Under the pieces are notes generated by a model. It was not told the DNA's origin, did not search any database, and worked only from the letters and a program-made list of their open reading frames with translations. A DNA stretch of 64,000 nt from an uncultured Prevotellaceae bacterium (GTDB taxonomy: Bacteria > Bacteroidota > Bacteroidia > Bacteroidales > Muribaculaceae), in assembly GCA_900318205.1 (NCBI GenBank), contig ONJS01000004.1:1-64000 (forward strand), read 5' to 3'. Made by a program: the position numbers and the translations under genes. Each line of letters opens with the position of its first letter. Positions within the stretch are counted from its first letter, which is position 1. Below are positions 8,260 to 15,595 of this stretch, in pieces.

Positions 8260-9714
8260 TTAATTACAGGTGCCGCCCAGGATGATGTCGATGACGGCGT
8301 TGATGTCGGCGATGTTGATTTCGCCGTCACCGTTCACGTCGGCTGCTGTAGTGCTACTGTTTCCGCTCAGGATGATGTCGATGGCGGCGTTTACATCAGC
8401 AATATTGACCTCTCGGTCGCCATTCACGTCACCAGTTGGAGTTTCAGGGATTAAGTCATCCACAATCTTTCCGAAATAGGGATACCAGTGCTCATCTGCC
8501 CTGTAGGCATCGGCCGTCCCCTGCAGCACATGCAGCATGCGACCCGAGTAATCACCATTATATTCCTTATAGAATTGTTCATTCCCGCACGATACGCCCG
8601 AGAGGTCAGCAATGTAGCAATACACATCCGTCAGTGCCCAGCAGTTCTTGAACGCCTCGTTACCGATTGAAGTCACCGAGTTGGGGATGACAATGCTGGT
8701 CAGCCTATCGCAGCAATAGAACGCATTGTCACCGATTTCAGTCACCGAGTTAGGAATATTGATGCTGGTCAGACCTTGGCAGTTGTAGAACGCATATCTA
8801 CCGATAGAAGTCACCGAGTTGCCGATCTCGACGCTGGTCAGTCCTATGCAGCCCTCGAACGCACATTTACCGATAGCAGTCACCGAGTTAGGAATAATGA
8901 TGCTGGTCAGCCCCCAGCAGTAACAGAACGCAAAGTTACCGATTGTAGTTACCGAGTTGGGGATAGTCGTGTTCTTGCAGCCAACAAGTAAAGTATTATC
9001 GGCGGTCTCAATAATTGCATTGCAGTTGTCGCGCGAATCATATCTCGGATTGCCACTTTCTATCACGATGCCGGCCAACTCATCGCAGTTCTCGAACACA
9101 TTGTCACCGATAGCAGTCACCGTGTTAGGAATATTGACGCTGGTCAGACCATCGCAGTTGTAGAACGCTTTGTTACCGATAGCAGTCACCGAGTTGGGGA
9201 TGACGATGCTGGTCAGACCATGGCAGCCCTCGAACGCAAAGTTACCGATCTTAGTCACCGAGTTGGGGATAATCGTGTTCTTGCAGCCATAAATTAATGT
9301 GTTATCGGCGGTCTCTATAATTGCATTGCAGTTGTTGCGCGAATCATACCTTGGATTGCCACTTTCTACCACGATGCTGGTCAGCGCAGGGCAGTTCCCG
9401 AACGCAAAGTCACCGATCTTAGTTATCGAGCTGGGGATGTCGATGCTGGTCAGACCTTCGCAATAATAGAAGGCAATTTCATCGATTGAAGTTACCGGGT
9501 AGGTGATTCCATAGTAGGTGACGGTGGGCGGGATGACGACAGCGCCTAAATACCCAACGAAATACATATTATAATAATCACCTTTGCTGGTGACGGTGGC
9601 CTCGTTGCCGTTGATGTTATAACAGATGCCATCGACCTGGAAGTCGAATGCCGAGGCGAGTGCAGGCAACAGGAGGGCCAGCAACAGGATGTAAAAACGG
9701 AAGAGTTGTTTCAT
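8260..9714 (-). CDS. secreted LRR_5 protein with C-terminal dockerin-like domain, paralogue 4
   Basis: At 484 residues this is the shortest array member: signal peptide MKQLFRFYILLLALLLPALA, DFQVDGICYNINGNEATVT module, fewer LRR_5 repeats, and two GNPRYDSR-type inserts. A linker ending GKIVDDLIPETPTGDVNG leads into a dockerin-like pair (GDREVNIADVNAAID and ADVNGDGEINIADINAVID). The inserted PETPT before the dockerin is not seen in paralogues 1-3. It is closest to paralogue 1 in N-terminus and inserts. It is first in the transcription direction and has its own promoter. The role is presumed extracellular binding; the partner is unknown. Confidence 0.9.
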   Translation of the reverse strand: MKQLFRFYILLLALLLPALASAFDFQVDGICYNINGNEATVTSKGDYYNMYFVGYLGAVVIPPTVTYYGITYPVTSIDEIAFYYCEGLTSIDIPSSITKIGDFAFGNCPALTSIVVESGNPRYDSRNNCNAIIETADNTLIYGCKNTIIPNSVTKIGNFAFEGCHGLTSIVIPNSVTAIGNKAFYNCDGLTSVNIPNTVTAIGDNVFENCDELAGIVIESGNPRYDSRDNCNAIIETADNTLLVGCKNTTIPNSVTTIGNFAFCYCWGLTSIIIPNSVTAIGKCAFEGCIGLTSVEIGNSVTSIGRYAFYNCQGLTSINIPNSVTEIGDNAFYCCDRLTSIVIPNSVTSIGNEAFKNCWALTDVYCYIADLSGVSCGNEQFYKEYNGDYSGRMLHVLQGTADAYRADEHWYPYFGKIVDDLIPETPTGDVNGDREVNIADVNAAIDIILSGNSSTTAADVNGDGEINIADINAVIDIILGGTCN

Positions 9715-9775
9715 AATCAGAATGTTGAGATGTTAATAATTAGGTGATAAAAACATTGATTTAAAGTATAGCCCA

Positions 9776-9783
9776 CAAAGGTA
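9776..9783 (-). promoter_or_regulatory. -7 box of LRR/dockerin paralogue 4
   Basis: CAAAGGTA reads TACCTTTG on the minus strand, at the distal end of the conserved leader. Confidence 0.6.
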
Positions 9784-9839
9784 ATAAAGATTTTTTTAAT
9801 TTTCATCACAGGCGTGCACATTTCCCATAAGCACAAAGA

Positions 9840-9870
9840 AAAACGGCCGGCTGCGTGGGCAGTCGGTCGC
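9840..9870. terminator. terminator-like hairpin, repeat family copy 2
   Basis: CGGCCGGCTG (9844-9853) pairs with CAGTCGGTCG (9860-9869) around CGTGGG, preceded by AAAGAAAAA. The right flank lacks a long T-run, so it would terminate mainly leftward transcription. It lies upstream of paralogue 4 and matches the hairpins at 1272 and 10731. Confidence 0.5.
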
Positions 9871-10189
9871 TTGATTCTTCTCAAGGCATCCGCCCGCCTG
9901 TTTTTGAAAACAACTGATTAATCTGATTCTTCTGAAGGCATCCGCCCACTTTGCCTCACGCTAAGCCGCCAAGCCGCTAAGGATCTGGATTAAAAGACAA
10001 GAATGACAATAAATACAATATATTGATTATCAATAAAATAAGAAAATAGTTTGTCTTTATTGTACTTCTTGTCTTCTTGTTTTGGTCAGGATGCGGATGC
10101 CCCTAGTATTTATTGTATTTCTTGTTTTCCTTTACGTTACGGAGCAGATGCCATAATTAAAAACAACTCAAACAACTTAAACAACAAAC

Positions 10190-10224
10190 GCGGTGCAACC
10201 GACCTCAACCCTCGGCTGCACCGC
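10190..10224. other. strong 13-bp hairpin of unknown role
   Basis: GCGGTGCAACCGA (10190-10202) pairs with TCGGCTGCACCGC (10212-10224) with one mismatch and a 9-nt loop. There is no clean T-run on either side. It stands alone in the noncoding region and could be a terminator remnant or a structured RNA element. Confidence 0.4.
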
Positions 10225-10384
10225 AATTATTATATGCATGCAATTATTTATTCCCTTTGGAGCGATTGTGGTAACGGCACAACATTTGGCAGTTGCTTAT
10301 AGCGCTCTAACAAGCATTGGCAAAGGTAGTAAAATTCCGTGATATGACAACAATTCATTAAATGCGAAAACACAAAACCGACAA

Positions 10385-10700
10385 TGACATCAACGCTTAG
10401 CGGCTTAGCGACTTTGCGTGAGGCCACACGCACGCACAAAGAAAAAAGAGAAAAAAAAAGGTTAGGCTCTGCGTGGCATATAATAATTTTGTTCGATTTC
10501 TTGCGAGCACTTGCGAGCAATCACATCAACGCTTAGCGGCTTAGCGACTTTGCGTGAGATGGGTGGCGACTTAGCGTGAGATGGGTGGCGGCTTAGCGTG
10601 AAGTCAAACGAACGCGGATGACCAATAAAGAAAGTTGTCCGTGTTGTCAAAAGCGTTGTCCCTGTTGTCTGATAAACGCTTTGCGGCTTAGCGTGAGGCC
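10385..10700. repeat. dispersed GCTTAGCGGCTTAGCG repeat cluster
   Basis: The phrase GCTTAGCGGCTTAGCGACTT, followed by TGCGTGAG, occurs near 10388 and 10528. Shorter versions (GACTTAGCGTGAGATGGGTG, GGCTTAGCGTGA) follow at about 10568, 10590 and 10685, and an inverted partial copy (CACGCTAAGCCGCC) lies near 9958. Two copies are followed by purine-rich AAAGAAAAAAGAGAAAAA tracts. This is a simple dispersed intergenic repeat; no protein or mobile-element gene accompanies it. Confidence 0.55.
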
Positions 10701-10723
10701 ACGTGTGCGCAGAGAAAAAAGAG

Positions 10724-10767
10724 AAAAAAACGGCCGGCTGCGTGGGCAGTCGGTCGTCTTGTTTTTT
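10724..10767. terminator. terminator of tRNA-Phe, repeat family copy 3
   Basis: Arms at 10731-10740 and 10747-10756 form the third copy of the CGGCCGGCTG/CAGTCGGTCG hairpin. An A-run on the left (a U-tract for the minus strand) and a T-run at 10761-10766 make it bidirectional. It follows the tRNA-Phe 3' end by about 15 nt. Confidence 0.75.
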
Positions 10768-10771
10768 GAGG

Positions 10772-10843
10772 TGGTACCTCCGGGGATCGAACCAGGGACA
10801 CGCGGATTTTCAGTCCACTGCTCTACCACTGAGCTAAGGTACC
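10772..10843 (-). tRNA. tRNA-Phe (GAA)
   Basis: The minus strand folds as a full cloverleaf. The acceptor arm is GGTACCT/AGGTACC with discriminator A, and the D-arm contains TAGCTCAGTGGTAGAGC. The anticodon loop CTGAAAA gives GAA, and the T-arm contains GGTTCGATCC. CCA is not encoded. A TATCTTTG box lies 16 nt upstream and a hairpin terminator just downstream, so it is a single-gene transcript. Confidence 0.95.
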
Positions 10844-10859
10844 TTTTCAAAAGCGACTG

Positions 10860-10867
10860 CAAAGATA
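10860..10867 (-). promoter_or_regulatory. -7 box of tRNA-Phe
   Basis: CAAAGATA reads TATCTTTG on the minus strand, 16 nt before the mature tRNA 5' end. Confidence 0.65.
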
Positions 10868-10896
10868 CGTTTTTTCTTTTTTTCGCTGAAAAGCAT

Positions 10897-10904
10897 TACC
10901 TTTG
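10897..10904 (+). promoter_or_regulatory. -7 box of the UbiA-family gene
   Basis: TACCTTTG 28 nt before the ATG at 10932; divergent from the tRNA-Phe promoter 30 nt away. Confidence 0.65.
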
Positions 10905-10931
10905 TAAAACGAACAAGAAAAACTTAAGGAT

Positions 10932-11801
10932 ATGCTGCCACCCATCATCAGATTATTGCGTCCCAAGCAATGGAGCAAGAACGTGTTTGTGTTCCTGCCC
11001 TTGTTCTTTGACAAGAAGTTCACCGACGTCAACTTGCTTGCGCTCACGGCTTTGTGCTTCGTCATCTTCTCGCTGGCGGCGAGCGCAGTCTATTGTCTGA
11101 ACGACATCCTGGATCGCAAGGCCGATGCCCAGCATCCCGTGAAGTGCAAGCGCCCCATCGCCTCGGGGGCGGTGAGCGTGGGCGCCGGCTGGGCAGCCAT
11201 GGCGTTGTGTGCCCTGCTTGCCGTGGGCCTCACCCTGTGGCTGATTCCCGACCTGATATGGCTATTGCTGGGCTACATGGCACTGAACGTCGCCTATAGC
11301 CTGTGGCTCAAACACGTGAGCCTGATAGATATGCTGGTGGTGGCTTCCTTCTATGTGATGCGTGTGCTGGCTGGCGCCATTACCGGCGATATCGTGCCAT
11401 CGCAGTGGATAGTGGTGATGACCTTCCTGCTCGCCCTCTTCCTGGTGCTGGGCAAACGTCGCGACGACGTGATGATTCAAGCCGAGACGGGAACCACCGT
11501 GCGCCGCGGCATCGCCAACTACAACCTGCAGTTTGTCAACATGACGCTCACGCTTGTCGCCACGGTGACCATCGTCTCCTACATGATGTACACGATGAGC
11601 GATGAAGTCGCTACACGTTTCGGCAGCAACTACGTGTACTGCACTGCCGTGTTTGTCCTGGCGGGCATCCTGCGTTACCTGCAACTCACCATCGTGGAGA
11701 ACCGCAGCGGCAGCCCCACCAAGGTGCTGTTCCGCGACCGCTTTATCCAACTGTGCCTGCTGGGATGGTTCATCACGTTCCTCGTGATTATCTATTTGTA
11801 A
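10932..11801 (+). CDS. UbiA-family polyprenyl-phosphate transferase (DPPR synthase-like)
   Basis: A 289-residue polytopic membrane protein of the UbiA prenyltransferase superfamily. The first Asp-rich motif NDILDRKAD is near residue 57, followed by HPVKCKRPIASG, which is typical of decaprenyl-phosphate phosphoribosyltransferases. The N-terminal LLRPKQWSKNVFVFLPLFF is another hallmark of that subgroup, and the length is right for it. Such enzymes join PRPP to a polyprenyl phosphate, releasing PPi, at the cytoplasmic membrane face. The next gene, 78 nt downstream, begins with a HAD phosphatase domain, which fits the dephosphorylation step of the same pathway. Polyprenyl length and pentose identity cannot be read from the sequence. 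A quinone- or haem-pathway role is less likely given the HPVKCKRPIASG subgroup motif and the neighbour. Confidence 0.8.
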   Translation: MLPPIIRLLRPKQWSKNVFVFLPLFFDKKFTDVNLLALTALCFVIFSLAASAVYCLNDILDRKADAQHPVKCKRPIASGAVSVGAGWAAMALCALLAVGLTLWLIPDLIWLLLGYMALNVAYSLWLKHVSLIDMLVVASFYVMRVLAGAITGDIVPSQWIVVMTFLLALFLVLGKRRDDVMIQAETGTTVRRGIANYNLQFVNMTLTLVATVTIVSYMMYTMSDEVATRFGSNYVYCTAVFVLAGILRYLQLTIVENRSGSPTKVLFRDRFIQLCLLGWFITFLVIIYL

Positions 11802-11810
11802 TATAAGATG

Positions 11811-11852
11811 TTAGACTTTAGACACTAGACGTTAGTCATTAGACACTATATA
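11811..11852 (+). repeat. heptanucleotide tandem repeat upstream of the HAD-membrane fusion
   Basis: Five phased 7-nt units: TTAGACT, TTAGACA, CTAGACG, TTAGTCA, TTAGACA, then a decayed CTATATA. Each of the five contains TAG. The run ends 27 nt before the ATG at 11880. Confidence 0.8.
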
Positions 11853-11879
11853 CTACAAGGGGTCCAAAAACTGAAAAAA

Positions 11880-14180
11880 ATGAGACGCGTTGTTGCATTT
11901 GACTTTGACGGGACCTATACCCTCAGCGACTCGCTGCCGTTGTTCCTGAAGTGGAGTTTCGGCAAGTGGGGTTACTGGTGGGGGCTGCTGCTGTGCCTTC
12001 CGTGGCTGGTGCTGTTCAAGCTGCGACTGCTGCGTGGCGGCCAGGCCAAGGAAAGGCTCATCAGCCACTTTGTCAAAGGGATGCCGCAAGAGGAGTTTCA
12101 AGCCCTGGGCAGACAATTCGCTGCCCACTATCAGCCCACACTGACGCGTCCCGAGGCGGAACAGGCCATGAATGCCGCCCTCGAGAACGGCGATCAGGTG
12201 CTGGTGGTGACAGCGAGTATCATCGACTGGGTCAAGCCGTGGTTCAAGGACCGGGATGTGACCATACTCTCCACCGAGATGGAGGTGGATGCCGACGGCA
12301 GGCTGACGGGACGTTTTGCCTGCCCCAACTGCAACGGAGCCGAGAAATGGCGCCGCATCGTTGAGGCGGTACCCGACGTGGAGCAGCGCGAACTGGTAGC
12401 CTACGGCGACAGTGGCGGTGACCGTGTGATGCTCGCCCATGCCGACAAGGCCTACCTGGGCGATTTCAAGACCACAATGGAGCAGTTACCGAACACCCGC
12501 CGCCATCCGGGACGCCTGTTCTGGGCTGTCCTGCTCGTGCTGGTGCTGTACCAGATGCTGGGCGTATTCTTCGGCATGGACATCGCCGACGCGGGGTTTT
12601 ACCTCACCTTCTATGACAACATCTTCACCCACCCCGGGAGTGTAGAGTATAATTTCATGTATTACCTGAACGGCGTCATCGGCGGCGCGTTCCAAGCGTT
12701 GTTCCCATCGATGGGCATGTGCGGGATGCGGTTGCTGGGCGTGGCGTTCAACACGCTGTGTGCCATCATCCTGTATTACGCCCTGCGCCGTCATGTCGAT
12801 GAGCGGGCCATAGCCCTGGGCTGCGCCCTTGTCGTCGCATCGTTCATCGCCCCACCCTACACCTTCTGCTACGACCTGTGCACCATCGTCTTCTATGTGC
12901 TGGCCATCACGCTGCTGTGGCGAGGACTGGAGCGGAACAGCACCTTGATGGTCGCTCTGGCTGGCGTCCTGGCGGGATTGAACATCCTGGTGCGCATCCC
13001 CAATGTGCTGGGCCTCTCGATGTCCTTGCTGCCCATCATCATGTGGCTGTGCGACAAGCGAGGACGCTATGGCTGGAAACGCATGGTCACCTATTGCCTC
13101 GTCTTTTTGGCCTGTGCGTGCCTGGCAGTGATCTTGACTATCAGCCTCATGCCCGAACTGCACCGCACCGCGTTCTACAGCGTCATGCATGACCTGCGCT
13201 CGATTGCCAACGACGACACGGGAACAGCATCCCATACCACCTCCCAGATGATATTCACCCAACTCAAGTTCTACGGCACCCAACTCTGGACAGCCGTCAA
13301 GTTGGGGGTTCCCGTACTCCTGTACTGGTGGGCACACAAGCAGGTGGGAAACAAGGCTCTCATGTGGGGACTCAAGGGCATCGCCATTGCAGCCTTTGTG
13401 TGGTTTGTATATCGGATGCACCCGCTGCAGCCCGTGTGGCTGATGTGCCTGGTGGGTGGCATCATGGTCATGGTGGAGAATTGGCGTGAACACCGTGGCA
13501 TCGCTTGGATGGCGCTGCTGGGCATCGGCATGATGCTGGTGATGCCGCTGGGCAGCGACGGTGCCTATAACAACGGCACCATCGTCGCATGGGCTATCGC
13601 TCCTGTCGCTATGCTGTGGTGGCTGCACCGCAGCCGCATCGCCTTCCCGCTGGTGCTGATTGCAGTGTGCGCCCTGCGCATGGTAACCGGTGGAGCCTAC
13701 TTCGACGGTGGCCCCTTGTGGGAAAAGCGCTACACCGTGGACAATCCCCGCGCTGCCCACATCTACACGACCCGTGAGCGCGCCGACGTGATCAATACCA
13801 TGCTGCACGGCATTGCGCCGCACGTCAAACCTGGCACTGTGCTCATGGCCTACGGCAGCATCCCGCTGGTCAACTACCTCACCCACACCCGTCCCTACAT
13901 CGGCTGTTCATGGGTAGAACAACTGAGCGCCTCGATGCTTGAGAAGAAACTGGCCAAAGCGCCCAAAATAGGTTTCCCGCTCATCTTGCAGCAGAAGTTC
14001 AGCACCCTGGGACCGTACTGGAGTGAGCCGATGGAGGACTTCAGGACCAGCTACGGCGACCAGCAGAACACCTACCGCGACAACCGCAAGTTGGAAGTGC
14101 TCAACCGATTCCTAGAATACGGGAAGTACCACGTCATCTATGAAGACTCCCACTTTGTTCTTTACCAACCCGGTTGGTGA
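11880..14180 (+). CDS. HAD-family phosphatase fused to a polytopic membrane (GT-C-like) domain
   Basis: A 766-residue two-part protein. Residues 1-205 are a HAD-IB phosphatase: motif I DFDGT (nucleophile D8, acid/base D10), motif II in VVTAS near 110, a lysine in EKW, and motif IV YGDSGGD near 176, all intact. From about residue 214 there are roughly ten hydrophobic segments and then a hydrophilic C-terminal domain from about 615. The layout recalls GT-C glycosyltransferases of the PMT/ArnT type. Beside a DPPR synthase-like UbiA gene, the HAD part could dephosphorylate polyprenyl-phosphoryl-ribose-5-phosphate and the membrane part could move the lipid-linked pentose or use it as donor. That chain is inference. 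The HAD call is firm; the GT-C call rests on topology only. Confidence 0.75.
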   Translation: MRRVVAFDFDGTYTLSDSLPLFLKWSFGKWGYWWGLLLCLPWLVLFKLRLLRGGQAKERLISHFVKGMPQEEFQALGRQFAAHYQPTLTRPEAEQAMNAALENGDQVLVVTASIIDWVKPWFKDRDVTILSTEMEVDADGRLTGRFACPNCNGAEKWRRIVEAVPDVEQRELVAYGDSGGDRVMLAHADKAYLGDFKTTMEQLPNTRRHPGRLFWAVLLVLVLYQMLGVFFGMDIADAGFYLTFYDNIFTHPGSVEYNFMYYLNGVIGGAFQALFPSMGMCGMRLLGVAFNTLCAIILYYALRRHVDERAIALGCALVVASFIAPPYTFCYDLCTIVFYVLAITLLWRGLERNSTLMVALAGVLAGLNILVRIPNVLGLSMSLLPIIMWLCDKRGRYGWKRMVTYCLVFLACACLAVILTISLMPELHRTAFYSVMHDLRSIANDDTGTASHTTSQMIFTQLKFYGTQLWTAVKLGVPVLLYWWAHKQVGNKALMWGLKGIAIAAFVWFVYRMHPLQPVWLMCLVGGIMVMVENWREHRGIAWMALLGIGMMLVMPLGSDGAYNNGTIVAWAIAPVAMLWWLHRSRIAFPLVLIAVCALRMVTGGAYFDGGPLWEKRYTVDNPRAAHIYTTRERADVINTMLHGIAPHVKPGTVLMAYGSIPLVNYLTHTRPYIGCSWVEQLSASMLEKKLAKAPKIGFPLILQQKFSTLGPYWSEPMEDFRTSYGDQQNTYRDNRKLEVLNRFLEYGKYHVIYEDSHFVLYQPGW

Positions 14181-14181
14181 G

Positions 14182-14223
14182 TTAGGAGTTAGAAGTTAGA
14201 AGTTAGGAGTGAGGAGTTAATAT
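14182..14223 (+). repeat. heptanucleotide tandem repeat upstream of the DUF2851 gene
   Basis: Units TTAGGAG, TTAGAAG, TTAGAAG, TTAGGAG, TGAGGAG and a decayed TTAATAT start 2 nt after the preceding stop codon and end 15 nt before the next ATG. Every clear unit contains TAG or TGA. Confidence 0.8.
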
Positions 14224-14237
14224 TTAAGCATTTAAGA

Positions 14238-15518
14238 ATGGAAGGGCTCTTGCAATACATCTGGCAACACAAGCTGTGGCTGAGTGAGGACATGGTGACC
14301 AACGACGGGCGCAAGGTGCGCGTCATCGACCCTGGCCTGCTCAACACCGACGCGGGTCCCGACTTCTTTAATGCCAAGGTAGAAATTGACGGCCACCTGT
14401 GGGTGGGCAACGTCGAGATACACGTGCGCGCCAGCGACTGGAAACGCCACCACCATGATGAGGACCCCGCCTATGACAGCGTCATCCTGCACGTCGTCGA
14501 GAAGGACGATGCTCCCGTCACCCGCATCAACGGCGAGCGCATTCCCCAAGTGGTCCTGCAAGTGTCGCCACGCTTCAACGAGTGCTATGACAGGCTGGTG
14601 AACGCCCAGGTGGAACTGCCCTGTGCCGCACGCCTGGGAGAGGTGCCGTCGCTCACGGTCACCGAGTGGATCGAGGCCCTGGCGATGGAACGCCTGCACG
14701 GCAAGGTGGACCGCGTGCGGGAACTCTACGACCTCTTCAACGGCAGTTGGGAAGATATCTGCTATGTGTTGCTGGCCAGGACGCTGGGATTCGGCATCAA
14801 CGGCGATGCCATGGAACGGCTGGCACGCATCACGCCGTTGCGCCTGCTGCACAAGCACAGCGACTCCATCCTCCAGGTCGAGGCACTGCTCTTCGGCCAG
14901 TCAGGGCTGCTCAACGGTGCCCACAGCGAGGAGCCCTATTACCAGCAACTGATGCGGGAATATGCCTTCCTCGCCAACAAGTTCTCGCTGCGTCCCATCG
15001 AGGGAACGGCATGGCGCCTGTTCCGCAGCCGCCCCCAGAATTTCCCCTACCGCCGTATCGCCCTGCTGGCCCAGTTCGTCCAGGGAGGATTTAATCTGAT
15101 GAATAATGTCTTGGAGGCCAAGGATACCGAAGAACTGCGACAGTTGTTTGATATCGAACTGAGCGGCTACTGGACGACACACTACAGTTTCGGCAAGCCT
15201 TCATCGAGTGCAGGCCGTGCGCTCTCGGGCAGCAGCATCGACATCGTGCTCATCAACACCGTCGCTCCGCTGCTGTATGCCCGTGGTGAACTCACCGACG
15301 ATTACAGCCTCACCGACCGCGCCATCGCCCTGCTTGAAGACCTGCGCCCCGAGCAAAACAGCATCGTGACGCTGTTCCGCCATGCCGGCATCAAGTGTGA
15401 CGACGCCCTCACGAGCCAAGCCCTCATCCAACTGCGACGCAACTACTGCGAGGCCCGCAAGTGCATCTACTGCCGCCTGGGCCACCGCCTCCTCGCCACC
15501 GATGCCCGCATGGTATAG
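14238..15518 (+). CDS. DUF2851 family protein
   Basis: A 426-residue soluble protein without a signal peptide. The N-terminus (EGLLQYIWQHKLW) and the block NTDAGPDFFNAKVEIDG, followed by WVGNVEIHVRASDW, KRHHHDEDPAYDSVILHVV, match the conserved core of the DUF2851 family of Bacteroidota. No biochemical function is established for the family to my knowledge. The C-terminus holds several cysteines (CEARKCIYCRLGH), suggesting a metal-binding knuckle. It is co-directional with the UbiA/HAD pair, separated only by a heptad-repeat spacer, and convergent with the protease gene at 15596. A role tied to its upstream neighbours cannot be claimed. Confidence 0.8.
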   Translation: MEGLLQYIWQHKLWLSEDMVTNDGRKVRVIDPGLLNTDAGPDFFNAKVEIDGHLWVGNVEIHVRASDWKRHHHDEDPAYDSVILHVVEKDDAPVTRINGERIPQVVLQVSPRFNECYDRLVNAQVELPCAARLGEVPSLTVTEWIEALAMERLHGKVDRVRELYDLFNGSWEDICYVLLARTLGFGINGDAMERLARITPLRLLHKHSDSILQVEALLFGQSGLLNGAHSEEPYYQQLMREYAFLANKFSLRPIEGTAWRLFRSRPQNFPYRRIALLAQFVQGGFNLMNNVLEAKDTEELRQLFDIELSGYWTTHYSFGKPSSSAGRALSGSSIDIVLINTVAPLLYARGELTDDYSLTDRAIALLEDLRPEQNSIVTLFRHAGIKCDDALTSQALIQLRRNYCEARKCIYCRLGHRLLATDARMV

Positions 15519-15595
15519 GTCACACAAGTGCAGCAAAGAGGGCACCACAGCCCGAAAAACTGCGGCACCCTCCAAACTATAACAATTACGAAAAA

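Larger units (their letters stand above)
9715..10771. other. 1.06-kb noncoding repeat-rich region
   Basis: No convincing gene lies here. It holds the leader of paralogue 4 (9715-9783), a terminator-like hairpin (9844-9869), two copies of a TTGATTCTTCT-AAGGCATCCGCC phrase (about 9870-9900 and 9918-9950), a strong hairpin at 10190-10224, four or more copies of a GCTTAGCGGCTTAGCG motif (9958-10700), and the tRNA-Phe terminator. The stretch 9990-10130 holds partly inverted ACAATAAATACAA / TTTATTGTACTTCTTG words. The short open frames here lack exported-protein or domain character. Confidence 0.6.

Noticed and set aside
1750-9500. CRISPR-like regular DNA repeats in the LRR genes
   Set aside because: The repeats of about 69 nt stay in frame, encode LRR_5 units and lack a repeat/unique-spacer pattern; no cas gene is near.
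10051-10302. 83-codon open frame in the noncoding region
   Set aside because: Low-complexity translation across repeats, no signal peptide or domain, no promoter spacing.
12486-13886. 466-codon minus-strand open frame opposite the HAD-membrane fusion
   Set aside because: The translated product is His/Gln/Asp-rich without a start context or any fold; it mirrors the codon bias of the real gene.
15530-15595. Terminator between DUF2851 and the protease gene (GAGGGCACCACAG / CTGCGGCACCCTC)
   Set aside because: The stem has three mismatches and no T-run on the plus strand; too weak to list as a feature.
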